64,000 nt of DNA, taken from Plasmopara viticola (taxonomy: Eukaryota > Oomycota > Peronosporomycetes > Peronosporales > Peronosporaceae). The position numbers and the translations under genes were made by a program. How positions within the stretch are numbered: position 1 is the stretch's first letter; every line of letters begins with the position of its first letter. Below the pieces are notes generated by a model. The model saw only the letters and a list, made by a program, of their open reading frames with translations. It did not search any database and was not told the origin of the DNA. The stretch spans positions 186,001 to 250,000 of the forward strand of contig MBPM02000054.1 in assembly GCA_001695595.3 (NCBI GenBank), read 5' to 3'. Below are positions 44,380 through 55,899 of this stretch, piece after piece.

Positions 44380-44587
44380 ATCGCTGTGAGCTAGAGCCGT
44401 CAAAAGCTGGAGTCTGTGAAGCACACAACACACTGCCAAAAAGCTGCGCCAACTTTGTGTACTGATTCGTAAGCGTGTAGCCAAACAGCGAGACGCTTTC
44501 ACTCTCCCAGGCGTCGCAGCATCCATTCGCAGTCGTGGAGCGCAGCGTCGCCAAAGACGGCAGGAACTGTGAGCGAAGACACGGTAC
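44380..44587 (-). pseudogene. Possible elicitin-like relic
   Basis: The minus-strand frame reads VPCLRSQFLPSLATLRS, then NGCCDAWESESVSLFGYTL and YTKLAQLFGSVLCASQT. Its cysteine spacing and the segment FLPSL...C...GYTL...QLFGSVLCAS resemble elicitin domains, where the next cysteine follows four residues later. Here a frame change near 44410 removes that position, after which another frame shows LLTALAHSD. A stop precedes VPC and no signal peptide is attached. It is weak evidence for a dead elicitin-like gene. Elicitins are sterol-binding secreted oomycete proteins. Confidence 0.3.
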
Positions 44588-44804
44588 TCAGCTGTCTACG
44601 TATAGTAAGCACATTCGATTAACTTCGTTCTCGTCAACGACCCCAGAACTTTCAATGAGTGAGCGACGCTTGCTTCGCTGCTTAAAGAGACGGATAAGTT
44701 GCCAATGACATGCTAAATTAGCGGCACATGTAACAACTTAAGGGCGTTAGTGCACGTGCTGACATTTTGACTGAATAAAAACAAATTGCCTAATGCAATG
44801 CCAT

Positions 44805-45083
44805 TCATGTTAGCAAGCCGGCGTCTGAGATGAGAAACTTGCTGACCATTAAATTACCTAAAACGCTTACGAGCAAGTTAGCGAACTCGTCGCCAATGTC
44901 AGCACGCAGAGATTCGAGCACAGGCGGACCTCTATTCGAAAGAGAAGCCGAGCACGCCGACACGAGCTTTTGCTCGGCCGCGATGCCATCGGCCACCAAA
45001 AGCGTCAGCAATGCCACCGAGAGCAACACATTCGACTTTACATGATAAAGTATCGCAAAAGTAACACATGCCGCACACTTCAA
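44805..45083 (-). CDS. Possible small secreted protein, 92 codons
   Basis: The N-terminus is strongly signal-peptide-like: LLSVALLTLLVADGIAA with a good cleavage site before AEQ, after a long 19-residue n-region. The mature part is about 57 residues with one cysteine and no recognised family. A splice donor-like GTAAGC lies at ~44880, so it could also be a first exon joined to the elicitin-like segment downstream on the same strand. Small size leaves a chance frame possible. Confidence 0.35.
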   Translation of the reverse strand: MKCAACVTFAILYHVKSNVLLSVALLTLLVADGIAAEQKLVSACSASLSNRGPPVLESLRADIGDEFANLLVSVLGNLMVSKFLISDAGLLT

Positions 45084-45143
45084 TAGTATTAGCGTGTCTT
45101 TTATTACTTCATGTACGACCCTCTTCTAATGGCTAATGGCTTT

Positions 45144-47744
45144 TCATTGTTGCTGCTGAGCCAGCTCCTTGGCTAGCGCCACGTAGTCTACGTGTTTTCT
45201 TACGCGCTTGACCCGCGTCATCATTGTCTCGTTCTGGTCACGTTTTTTGTTCGGTAAGATACTCATACCTGCTGGGCCAGCCGGTGCCAAATACTTTGCT
45301 AATAATGCTAGTTCATGGGAGGCTTCCTTGGCAATTTTGACTTCATCCCAAAGCTCCTGCGACGGATTAATGAGCGCCCGTGTGTGAGCCGCGACACTGC
45401 GTGCAAACGGTGAGACCATACGGCCGTGAAAATTATAGCCACCCTCCAGGACGGAGATCAGTCTCCCGTCACAGCACGTGTTTGCTACTTGCTTTACGTG
45501 GTCCACGAGCCACTCGTAATCTTGCTCCAATAGTGACACATACCCCCAATTCACGAGCTCCTTCTTATGAGCGTCGAAGCCAGCTGACAAAAAGATAATA
45601 TCCGGATCAAACGCTCGCAAACTCGGTAAAATTCGATCGCGAAATGCACTGCGCCATTTAAGACGCGAAGCGGGCGATCCCTCGGGACAAAATACCAAAC
45701 CTTCATTCCAGATTAATGGACCCTCTTTCACGTTCGAGGTGCCGGAACCCGGAAAGAACCAACCTCGGGTCTCCCCCTTACCCAGCTCGTCCTGATTCTC
45801 TGGATCCTTATGGCCATATCCGTGCACTGAACAAAAGAAAACATTGTCCGAGTCATCGTCAGATCGCCAGGGCTTGTACTGATGCACAATTTGCTTGCCA
45901 CTGCCGTACGGCGTCTCATAGACAATTTCTTCGGTAGATGGCACCAACTGGCGCACAATCTCTTCGGTGCCATTACCGTGATGCACGTCAAAATCAAGGA
46001 TAGCGACCTTATCAATCCCACGATGCTTGAAATGCGCACGTGCATACGCTGCACCGACGGCCACGTTGTTGAAGAGACAAAACCCCAAACTCCCTTCGGG
46101 GTCGTTCTCACACACAACTTTACCCACTGGTCCAGCGTGGTGACCAGGTGGTCGCACGATACAAAAAGCGTTTCTGCACTTGCCTGCTATAACGTCATCT
46201 ACGGCCTTGCATACAGCCCCTGCGGCGCGAATGGCAGCGTCGTACGAACGAACGGACAAGGTAGTATCAGAATCTAATGAAAATGTGGCATGGCACTCTT
46301 CATTCGTCAAGTACGCTTTGTTCGATAGCACGTGGTCACTTGTGCCAATACTATTTACCTCGATAGGCTTCTTGTGTACAACTGAAGCGGCAAGGGATGC
46401 ACACTTTCGACGCACACGATCGACATAATGATATTCATGCACCCGTAAAATATCGGCAAGATCAGCACGCTCAATTTCTTGTTCCCACTTCACGTTCGGT
46501 CTTTGAAACTCACGTGAGCGCAGAATGCCAAACACTGGGTCCACCAGCGTGTCAATACGTTCGGGATTTTCGGGTGGAGGCTCAGACCCACCACGCCGAT
46601 GATACGCCATGGGCAAATGCCTCCATACTTCGGGGTGAAAAAAGAATCGCGTGTCGTCTTTCTGAATACCAAGTCTTTCTCTACAAGCCGATGCCGCAAC
46701 GTCCTGACCTTCTTCTACTGCCAGCAAACGCTTCTCAAGCGCATCGAATGCGCATTTGTGGGCTACTTGAGCAGCAGTAAGTCCATAGATATCCTTTCGC
46801 GCCAGAGTCGCAGCGACAGTTCGCGGTGAAAGGCGCAATATCTCTACGCCCTCTGCAAAATTAGCAAGCGCCGCAATGTGTGCCGGTGTCTGGTGCAAAG
46901 ATGTTACAAGGTTTATGTCCACGTTATACTCGCTCACGAGTGTCCTAGCTACACCAATTGCTTGGTACTTCATTGCTTCGTGTAATGGCCGAAACTTTAC
47001 TCGATTGCCTTGCTCCAAAAGGGTCTCGAGTCTTACTGTTTTTGTCTTGGTCTCCTCGTCGAACTTTGTAAACTGTTGCTTATAAAACAAAGTCAGCACG
47101 TTCATACACGCCACTAGGTCGTAGCGAGCACACAAATGAAAGACGGTATTGCCCTCTTCGTCTTTCTCAGTGATCTTTTCAAATAGCAAAGCGCGCACGT
47201 CATCTCCATAATTATCACTGTCTTCTTCTCGCCCACATGAGTCAAAGAGTTCGTTAATTAGTTGCTCACTGCATAAGGCGTTGATTGCTCCAACCCGTAG
47301 GATTAAGTGCAAGATAGGGGTGTTAAAGTCTCCTCCTTTCAATCGCAGCATGGCGCTCGTAAGTGCGGGTGAGTAGCGTAGCAGATGCAGTGCACAGTCC
47401 ACTTGCTGGTGTATAATGGCCACGTGTAGCGGTAGAAAGCCCATGTCGTCCTTTTCCAGAAGACTCGTCTCGCTTGAGAGGACGCGAAGGCGATGAGGAG
47501 GGGCTGAGTGTGTGGACGGCAGCGGCAACAGCGCACGCAAGCAATCGACACGTCCTTGTTCCGCGAGGTTGTGCAGTAAATATACGTCATCCTCATCATC
47601 GGAATTGCCGTCCTCATCCGTGAAGCCCATGAGCACGTCAAACAAGTTTAGCTCGACAAACGCCTGGCTAATCTCTCTATATAAGGGCGTTGGAGCAAAA
47701 CACGATTTAAAACTTTCTACTTTTGCATTCGTAGAAGACAGCAA
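45144..47744 (-). CDS. Ankyrin-repeat class II histone deacetylase
   Basis: An 866-codon open frame. Residues ~45-340 contain several ankyrin repeats (for example DDMGFLPLHVAIIHQQVDCA, EGNTVFHLCARYDLVACMNV in part, LHQTPAHIAALANFAEGVE). Residues ~395-790 are a zinc-dependent deacetylase domain: NPERI, RPPGHHAG (His535, His536), DFDVHHGNGT (zinc ligands Asp586, His588), SAGFDAH (Asp724) and EGGYN (Tyr770). All catalytic residues are present, so it should be active on acetyl-lysine. The C-tail ends in four glutamines. The numbering starts at a TTG at 47744; the first in-frame ATG is at 47630, yet the codons between look protein-like, so an upstream exon may supply the start. It converges with the flippase gene. 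Confidence 0.93.
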   Translation of the reverse strand: MLSSTNAKVESFKSCFAPTPLYREISQAFVELNLFDVLMGFTDEDGNSDDEDDVYLLHNLAEQGRVDCLRALLPLPSTHSAPPHRLRVLSSETSLLEKDDMGFLPLHVAIIHQQVDCALHLLRYSPALTSAMLRLKGGDFNTPILHLILRVGAINALCSEQLINELFDSCGREEDSDNYGDDVRALLFEKITEKDEEGNTVFHLCARYDLVACMNVLTLFYKQQFTKFDEETKTKTVRLETLLEQGNRVKFRPLHEAMKYQAIGVARTLVSEYNVDINLVTSLHQTPAHIAALANFAEGVEILRLSPRTVAATLARKDIYGLTAAQVAHKCAFDALEKRLLAVEEGQDVAASACRERLGIQKDDTRFFFHPEVWRHLPMAYHRRGGSEPPPENPERIDTLVDPVFGILRSREFQRPNVKWEQEIERADLADILRVHEYHYVDRVRRKCASLAASVVHKKPIEVNSIGTSDHVLSNKAYLTNEECHATFSLDSDTTLSVRSYDAAIRAAGAVCKAVDDVIAGKCRNAFCIVRPPGHHAGPVGKVVCENDPEGSLGFCLFNNVAVGAAYARAHFKHRGIDKVAILDFDVHHGNGTEEIVRQLVPSTEEIVYETPYGSGKQIVHQYKPWRSDDDSDNVFFCSVHGYGHKDPENQDELGKGETRGWFFPGSGTSNVKEGPLIWNEGLVFCPEGSPASRLKWRSAFRDRILPSLRAFDPDIIFLSAGFDAHKKELVNWGYVSLLEQDYEWLVDHVKQVANTCCDGRLISVLEGGYNFHGRMVSPFARSVAAHTRALINPSQELWDEVKIAKEASHELALLAKYLAPAGPAGMSILPNKKRDQNETMMTRVKRVRKHVDYVALAKELAQQQQ

Positions 47745-49364
47745 AAGCTTTGAGGAATTTCTATCTATCGATCTATTTACAAAGTGCCCATGTCACGTAA
47801 AAATGGCCTCATGTTGAAAGCGTTGGGCAATGGTTGCCAGCTTATCCCTTGACGTTAAATATGCGACTTCGCAGGTGTAGTGTCTGAGCAACGATGCCTC
47901 GATTACATTTACTATATCTTTATAGTATAGTAAATGCATACTAGTCAAATATATATAAAGGGATGAACGCAGCCTTTCTTGCAAAATGTGGCGGATTATG
48001 ATATGCTATTCTTCTTGAGGGGATCGACGTGTGCAATGCCACAGTATGCAAACGGCATGGAAAATAACAGGGTCCCTAGAAGCCACCATTCCTTTAAGGC
48101 TTCATTTTATGGAAAACCAGGCTTTATAAAACGGCCCATTTCAGCATCATAAATTGGACTCTGATTGTTCCGTGAACCACAACCGACCTGTGTCCAAGGC
48201 TGTGCGGTGCACATGCACCGTTCCGTGGCAAACGCTAAGAAGTTTGCCCTCCAGAGGATTGATCAGATAAAAAGGCTAGAAAGTCACCCACTCCAGTACG
48301 GAGAGTACGCACATTGATCGCTCTCCCTCGCACGATATTGTGTGGACACCTTCCCTTTCGGGTAACTGATAATGGTGAGAAGCATCGAAGACGCTTCGAA
48401 AAGCGCTCACTCGGTCTGCTAAGGCTGTGAAGCTAGCAATAATGGTGTCAAGACACTCTCAGTGTATTCCTGAAATTGTGTTAGACTTGTCGCCAGATTT
48501 ACCGAGCATGCCAAAGGCCTTGCTTAAACGACAGGAGAGTCCATGGTGGTCTTGACAACAATAAGTAAGTGAGGTCATACCGAAAAAATGAGAATAAATT
48601 TAACAGCAACAACTTTTAATATTTTCCTCGGTAAGCCCAGCAATTAAAGTCACTGAAGCGGACCATGAGACTCGATTCCAAAACAAAAATAAAAATTTCA
48701 ATAATCTAGTTTGACGAGGCATTGAGGAAATAGCATCCGCGGACACAGGCCTTAGCGCCGAGATTTATGCTCATCTGCTACGCGCGTCGCGAGGGCTTTA
48801 TGAAGCGGCCTACTTGAGTGATATTTGAAAGCGACTTGGCCCAAGCGGATCAATTATACTAGCACAACCTTTTTTGGAAAGCTTTGAGCACCGCATTGAA
48901 TATTGCTCGGGCCTTTTACTCGGCGTCGTACGAAGTTAGAAGACAAGGGTGATTTGCGTGTGGTATGGCAAACTTCCAGCACTGTCGCCAAAACCGGTCA
49001 ATCGATAAATCTGGGTGAACCATCTTGGCGTTATCACTCGGGAATCAAATACTACGAATGAGGCAATTTCATCCTTGACCTCAAAGAACAGTTTGCTTAG
49101 CTGGATGGTAGGAGATAGCTAACTTCTGAAATGGCTCGACTTTGGCTTCACGCCAAGCCAGACGCGGGTGTGAAGTCATTTCTACTATACAGCCAAAACA
49201 CTGTGGCTTGCGTACAAAGTGCCCGTTCCTTCAAATTCTGGATCGTAATGGTTATGCGGTGGTCGTGCCGTAACCGTTCAAACGGATCACACGCTCAGCG
49301 AAGCGGGATAGTCGCACTACTTTAAAAATATCCTGTCGCTCATTAAATCACCTCCGCTGCACAC
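47745..49364. other. Gene-poor stretch upstream of the deacetylase
   Basis: About 1.6 kb. It should contain the deacetylase promoter and possibly a first exon. Otherwise only short frames without motifs. Confidence 0.5.
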
Positions 49365-49574
49365 TTAACATGGAATTGCCTTTGGTTTTGACTTAATAGG
49401 AGTTTTAAAAAAGCTGCTCCACCCAAGTCTCAAGATTTCTTCATGAGGGGTAGTAGCTTCCTCGCGATCAAATGTGTGCAATTTAAATTTCTTTGGGGTC
49501 GGTTCTTGTGGTTTGTTCATGGCTTCTTCGTGTTGGCCCTGTGACTCACGAGAATAAGATAAAGTTTTCATCAA
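49365..49574 (-). CDS. Unrecognised short frame, 69 codons
   Basis: A charged, proline-containing peptide (EEAMNKPQEPTPKKFKLHTF). It lies just downstream of the larger unknown frame on the same strand and could be its C-terminal part after a frame break. Confidence 0.2.
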   Translation of the reverse strand: MMKTLSYSRESQGQHEEAMNKPQEPTPKKFKLHTFDREEATTPHEEILRLGWSSFFKTPIKSKPKAIPC

Positions 49575-49666
49575 TTTAAATCTGTTTTGGAGTCGGAATG
49601 ACCGCCCTGCGTCTCAGCGCGATGTCTTCGAATTGCGTCGGGATGTTGCTTTTCAAGCAGTAAACC

Positions 49667-50140
49667 TTAACATGATCCGCTCAAGACTCGCAGCGTTATA
49701 AAGTCTCGGCTTCTCAGACTCGAGGCTAATTCAACAATTACTATGATCTTCACAAACTCCATATAATCACTCGTACCTGACGTACAAGCAAAATCGAGTG
49801 TGGGAAACAGCGCTTCAAAAAAGGGCTTAAAGTACGTCAGATACCAAATGATGTTCAAAGCTTTCCTCTCAAATGCCCTGCTTGAAATGGTGGGTGCGTC
49901 GACATTGCCTCGGGGTAGAAATGAATAATTTATAGCCGTGAAATTTATGATAGGATGCCTTCGATTTTGCTCGAAGAAACCGATAAAGCGGTAGAAGTCC
50001 AATAATGCTTCACATCTAATAGGCAACTCTATGTTATCTGTTCCAAAGTTTTTGTTTATTATTTCGAAAAGAAATCTTGCATTGTCAATTATACTCGACC
50101 GACTTTTTGCAACGTCCGGTGTTATTTTGTACGGAATCAA
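49667..50140 (-). CDS. Unrecognised 157-codon frame, probably part of a decayed gene
   Basis: The predicted peptide has ordinary protein composition with several aromatic-rich helices (RCEALLDFYRFIGFFEQN, ALNIIWYLTYFKPFFEALF). Upstream on the same strand, other frames continue protein-like text (CAREHLCTEAPYARIVKH near 50350; YFEVSEADIRSFQCPF near 50180), so a larger broken gene of ~1 kb is likely. I do not recognise the family. Confidence 0.35.
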   Translation of the reverse strand: MIPYKITPDVAKSRSSIIDNARFLFEIINKNFGTDNIELPIRCEALLDFYRFIGFFEQNRRHPIINFTAINYSFLPRGNVDAPTISSRAFERKALNIIWYLTYFKPFFEALFPTLDFACTSGTSDYMEFVKIIVIVELASSLRSRDFITLRVLSGSC

Positions 50141-50460
50141 AGCCTAGAATGGACATTGGAAAGATCGAATATCTGCCTCACTGACCTCAAAATACTTAAG
50201 CTTCAAAGAATCTAGCGGATTTTCTGGATGTCTCAGTGCTTTAACACTAAAAGATTTAGAGCTTTGGGTGCGTGAAACTCATTGTTAGGTGCAAACTCAA
50301 CCATCAAATGCTTGACAATTCGCGCATATGGGGCCTCAGTGCACAGATGTTCTCGAGCACACAAACGCTCATCATCTGACCATCTGGCATAACCAAGCAA
50401 TACTCAAATAGCGATTACCAAGACGTAAAGGTAACCTGCAGGCTTCTTTCCGGGGGCGTC

Positions 50461-51279
50461 ATTTTCAAAAGTTTATAATATTAAGTGCTAAGTACAATAG
50501 GTCTTGCTCTTTGTTCTCCAGTCACACCAGTACCAAAAGCACCATCTTGCACAGGCGACACCCAGAAATCACTAAACTCGTTATGTCATTGACACCCGTC
50601 AAGCAAATACAAAGTCAAGCCCTGTGAAATTTATAAGACTTCTCGGTAATGGCAGAATCTGTAGATCCGACGCGTGAGCCGTGGATTTGACATGCTATCA
50701 CCATATTGATATAATACGTCACGCGATGCTTTGGCCAGCAATTAGATGGTAGTACCCAGTGATATAAAAGTTGCGTTTCCAACATATTGGTCGGAATTAC
50801 TATGCTGGATAGCCATTGCGAAATACTTACTTTACGGAAAATATATCGATTCATTAGAATGAACGTTTATTTCGTAATTGAAAACATGTTAGTAAATTAT
50901 GAAGCTTTGTTGGTGAGACTATTGCTTTGTGTCAAAGGCATGCATATCCTCCTATTGGTTGTATGCATAGAGCGAAGAATCGGGATGCTATTTTCAGGCA
51001 AAGTTTGCAACACCTGGCTATACTTGCTACCAATCAACGCCATAATTAATAAGACTGAACCTATGCGAGGATACACGAGACGAAGTGAACAAGTTGTCAA
51101 TTCAGCTTGGCCCGAGGGTGAGCAAAATTTGGTCGCAAAGGAATCTAACGCGATCAATACACGTCTTGAGACGTTTCTTACTTCCGGGAACGTTTAGTTG
51201 AAGCATGTGTGTGAAGCCGGCACCTAAAGCTATGGCCAGCCCAAACTAAATTATCTCATGAAAAGCGTGAAGGTTTTTG
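50461..51279. other. Gene-poor stretch
   Basis: It contains a 136-codon plus-strand frame at 50787-51197 with a hydrophobic middle (LLVRLLLCVKGMHILLLVV) but no recognised family. Confidence that it is a gene is low. Confidence 0.4.
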
Positions 51280-52559
51280 GAAAGAGAGATAATACAAGTC
51301 GCTTGCTTTGAGTCAAGTAGTTGAAGCTATAAATATACCAGACTAAAAGTATCTTATAATGCACTGTGAACATCCAATTTCTTCTAAAAAGGGATGGAAG
51401 TAGCGTTCAATTACTGAAAGTGTTACGCGAGCTGGAACAATTCCCACACCTTCCGCAACCGGGTCTGTTATAGCCCAGTGCCGTCAAGATCCGTCCCACT
51501 CGCCAATCGAATCAAAACTGACTTATTCATGCTGCTCTTGCTTGAAAATCAGTCCACCTCATACCGACGCGCCAAGGATTCCGACACGCCGAATTCTATC
51601 AAAACTCAAACTTGTTTCTCATATACTCGTACACCTTCGTGTTCGGCCGCCAGTCCACCGCTACTGGTTTCTTTTTCAACAGAAGTCAAGTTTTGTTAAT
51701 TTGAATCGGCTGCCACACATCGTGGAGACTTAGTCTTTCCCCGTAGGGCACCGCCCCTACTGGTAATAGTATTTTGCTGGCTGTAAAGGGCTAATTTCCC
51801 CAGCTGATTTCCCCAGCAACTTTGCATAATCCTCGACCAAGACGTAAATTTGGAAAGCATCGGTATCAATTGTCTTAAAAGATAAAGTGCGAGGCTGTGA
51901 GCTTATATTTCCAACCCATTGTGCACGTCAACGCTCTCGTGGCTCAACGACAATGTCCAATTTACAACGCTTTTAAATAGCACTGCGAGAAACATTAGTG
52001 AGAGCTTACAGCATACAAAGCTGACACCCCATATTTATCCATAAGTTGTATTTAAGTGCTTTGAGAGACAATTAATTAAATACATGCTATATAGCGTAAA
52101 AAATAGTGAGCTTGTAAGATTTGGCTTCCTCTATTGCATTCAGATAGTAACTTACGATAGATTAAAAAACGTGTGCAGTAGTAAAATAGTAATGGCTTGA
52201 CCTTCGATCACCTTTTCGTATGATTGACCCTTGAAAGTTTGGTAAAACGAAACCAACCCATGCTCATATACAACGACCGAACGCTATGGACAGGTCGCCG
52301 CATTCATCGCAAATTCGCGGTAGTCGCTTTATCGCCACAGCTGTTGCATAAGCGCTGTCACTGGATATTGCACTTAATCTATTAAACATACAAAACGAAG
52401 AGCCCAAAACTGCCTGACAATGCAAGAGTTGAGCTTTCACGAAATTGCGTACATATTCGCTACATCAACCGCTACTCGATTCTTCAAACATAGCAATTTT
52501 AGTTCTTCAATGACCGTATCTGGACAGTTTTGATACGATTAAAAGATAGTCAACAGCAC
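51280..52559. other. Probable 5' part of gypsy relic C
   Basis: It begins with the 15-bp block AGAGATAATACAAGT (51286), shared with 31446, at the same relative distance upstream of a gypsy RNase H relic. No readable protein. Confidence 0.4.
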
Positions 52560-53470
52560 GCACCTATTCTGATTTTACAAGACGAGGAAAAGTCTTTTAT
52601 CTTTTATCTAATAACGCCACCGGCTGCACACTCATGCAATTCGATGAGGACGGTAATCGAAAAATCATTTAAGAGCAGCCAAATGGAATTGATCCGTTTT
52701 TGACGAGGAGTACTTGCCATAAATCACACAGTGGCAATTTTCAGGAAAGTTTTAAGCTCTCAGCTCTTTGTAGTCGAATTCGACCACAGTTTTTTAATAA
52801 GACGAGACGTCAGTACGCCTTATTTCACCCATAAACTGGCAAGTTGATTGTCATTATGTGAGGTATGTGCTTCAGTGTTGAATACAAGCCAGGTAATTAT
52901 GTTCACTTGCCGACGCGCTTTTGCGTACGCCAGATTTGTAACACGAATTCGTCAGGCACGCAAAACGGATGCAAATCTTGATATTTTGGGGATTCTTATT
53001 GAAGGAAGAGATAGTGGAATCGATTAATTGATCTTTCGATTGAAATCGCAGTTGCTTTTCGCTTTATTATTTGTGGAATCCGGGAAATATATTCCAAGTT
53101 AGTGTTAAAACGTCGAGTTTCTAAAATAACATACTTCTGGCGGAACTGGAATCGATTAATTAATCCTTCGGTTGAAATCGCAGTTACTTTTCTCTTTATT
53201 ATTGATGGATCCGGGAAGTATATTCCAAGTTAGTGTTTAAATGTCGAATACCTTAAATTACATACTTTTGGCGGAATATGGTGTCCCAATTGGTTATTGT
53301 CCAGGTAGAAAGAATACGATATTTTTCTGCTTTTATAACAAGTTGGTGACCCACATGTACAAATGGACCACCACGTATATGAGGACTGTGAGACCTGCAG
53401 AAAGTATAATTTGAGGCTTACACGTCGTCTATATCACAGAGCCTACCATTATCGGTAAATTAATATATCG
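52560..53470 (+). pseudogene. Ty3/gypsy retrotransposon relic C (RNase H and integrase zinc finger)
   Basis: NATGCTLMQFDEDGNRKII (52613-52669) is an RNase H motif. VEYKPGN (52881) is followed by a decayed ADAL-RTPD tail near 52910-52935, as in relic B. YEDCETCRKYN (~53385-53415) is the end of an integrase zinc finger. The integrase core seen in relic B is missing. Many stops. Confidence 0.7.
53016..53277 (+). repeat. Tandem duplication of ~132 bp within gypsy relic C
   Basis: GGAATCGATTAATTGATC at 53016 and GGAATCGATTAATTAATC at 53148 start two ~132-bp units that match along most of their length. Relic B has only one equivalent unit (33520-33640). Confidence 0.85.
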
Positions 53471-55195
53471 TCATATCTCGTCTTATTGTTAAGACCAAAG
53501 GAGCCATGCAGATAGCAATCTGCAAATCGTCTTTGCTTAAAGTACAGAGCAAAGATCCGATTCAAATGTACGCTTTCTATAAGCAAGTAGCTACAGCAGT
53601 CCCGCTGCACGGCTTCTCATCCTTGACGAAATCGGTGTTACAATCAACCGTAGTATGGTCATTCAAGCTTGCCTTATGTTCAAGTAGAGTGCTGGAACAT
53701 CGCTTTGAATAGGTGCTGTGGGACATCTCAGGACGCATAAATGGTTTAAATTTCATAAGATCACGACACTTCTTTAATCGCTCTGCACAAAAAGGTGAGT
53801 GCATTGTCAGCGTGTTGGGAAGGTCGATGGTGTACGCCAATTCATGCCTTTTTAGCATCTTGTCAGATCTAATCAAACGATTTTGTTTGAAAATACCATA
53901 CTTGTCCTTTCTAGTGGTAAGCTATTTTCCTGTCAAAGATACTTTATTTCCTGAACTCTAAACATCTAAAGATTCCTTCCCCGTTTATGTGGAAAGTTAT
54001 TTTTGCTTGTCGTGGGCGAAAGGAATCAAATTTTTGTTATGTTTAGCCGACTAAACCAACTAATAGTTTCCATAAAAAACTGATATTAAATGAGAGACTG
54101 CAGAGATGGATGCACAAAAAACTTCCCCATATATCTCACAAGTGTCCGTGAATGAACTCGCTATCAGAACTCTATAGTGCCGCAGTATAATTGCCCAGAA
54201 GGGTGTGATTTCTTATTTGTGAACCTCAGGTCCGGCTTTTTGTACTTCTATTTCTTAATTAATGACCTGATAATATTTAAAAAAAAACGCTCAATTTGGA
54301 CAATATATTTAAAGTGCAAGAAAGTCATGGCTATTTTAAATGTGGCGATTCAGTGCATATATTGCACACTGTGTCATCTGGCACATGGCAGCGTCTAAAC
54401 ATATGTCTAAGAATGGTCTGCTACTGGCATCAGGATCTCAATACTTAGAACTGTGTCTTACAGCTTTAGCGCTTTACTGTCATGTCGAAGTGGTTTGGGT
54501 ATACCCGAAAACAGCTTTGCTGCTTTCCAATTACATTGGCCGAGACAAAGGTTGCAAATGATAACCATCATGTCTATTTTGCCATTAATCTTCTTCAAGC
54601 CAAAGACAAAGTCGAGGCTCGTAGACCATGTACTGATTTCATGGTATCTCCTCATTAGTGGTACTGCCTTTTAATTTAATTGGTGTTCAAGACGTCATGT
54701 GACTTGTGTCACACATTTTCAACTAGTGCCACACGCATTGATTTTGTGTAACCCCATTACACTCTTTCCCATAGATTCTTTTAGCTTCCATAGTCCATAT
54801 AAGGCAAAACTTTACTTCGAAATTACCGTTCTGACTTAAACCGTTTTTTGGAAGCTCTCGCATCTCACTAATGAGCCAAAAAGCTCATATAAAAATGGGG
54901 CTCCGTGCCATATAGCTGCCTTGCCGATCTCACATCGTCGAACATCGACAGTATTTCAGAGACAAGAGGCATACCGATGAAGCCCATATACCACGCGTTA
55001 GTACGCCATGCCGTTGGATAACAATTTGCCTGCTAGTAGTGTACCCCTGTGCCACACGCGCTAGGCAATCTCTCTTTAAAGTTAACAACGCTCAAGTTTC
55101 ATTATTGACCGCGACACTCGAAAAAAAAGTGATCTCAGCTCGTTAGCCCGTAGCTTGTACCACCAAGCTGGGAAGTTTTGAAAAACTACCTCGCA
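53471..55195. other. Gene-poor stretch
   Basis: Short frames only; the longest on the plus strand is 82 codons. Probably retroelement remnant between relic C and the dispersed repeat. Confidence 0.5.
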
Positions 55196-55540
55196 CACGT
55201 CGAGCTCACCTGAGCAACACGCTTGCAAGACTGTGCGTCGCACACTTCAACCTTATAAGAGACTAGTGGCGCCAACGCATCCCGTGCGACCTCTCTGACC
55301 GCACGTTTTTTGATAAGCCAAAGCTCATAAATAGTTCTTTTGATGGGGCACAAAGGTAAAGTTGAAAATGCAGTCACAGCCGAATGCATCGCGCTTAATT
55401 TTATCCGCGGCAGCCTGTAAGATTGAAAGGCTTCATCGGGTGCCATGAGCGCCTATCGCGTTGGAGCTCTAGCCTCAACAAATGCTCGGCGTGCTTATCC
55501 TGCAGATATCTTCCTGTGCAAACAATTGCTTTTGTTTGGC
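55196..55540 (+). repeat. Dispersed repeat, copy 2
   Basis: It matches 36156-36600 in ordered blocks, including the 21-bp exact block starting GATAAGCCAAAGCTCATAAA at 55313. Confidence 0.6.
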
Positions 55541-55899
55541 GACTCCTAAAATCGGACGCTTACTGATAGTACTGCAAACCGTACCGATAGTACCCACGCC
55601 TGAGAAAAGTCAGAGGATGACAAAATGCTTTTTAAGTGATAGATATAAAAGCACTGAAAGCTGAAGTCTCTGCTCGCACGATGCAACTATTTGAGCGATT
55701 CGATGCCAGCAAAGTTTGCTCGGCTCAAGACTCATCGTCGAATGTGCAGCAAAATGCAGTGCTCACCACTTTCCTGCTTGTCGACTCAACGCTTTCTATT
55801 CTAGTAACAGAGAGCATGATGCAAACCACTGTTGACTTTTACAAATTTTACTAAACCGATTAAAACGATAAAATGAGATTTGATATATCACGCGCATAG

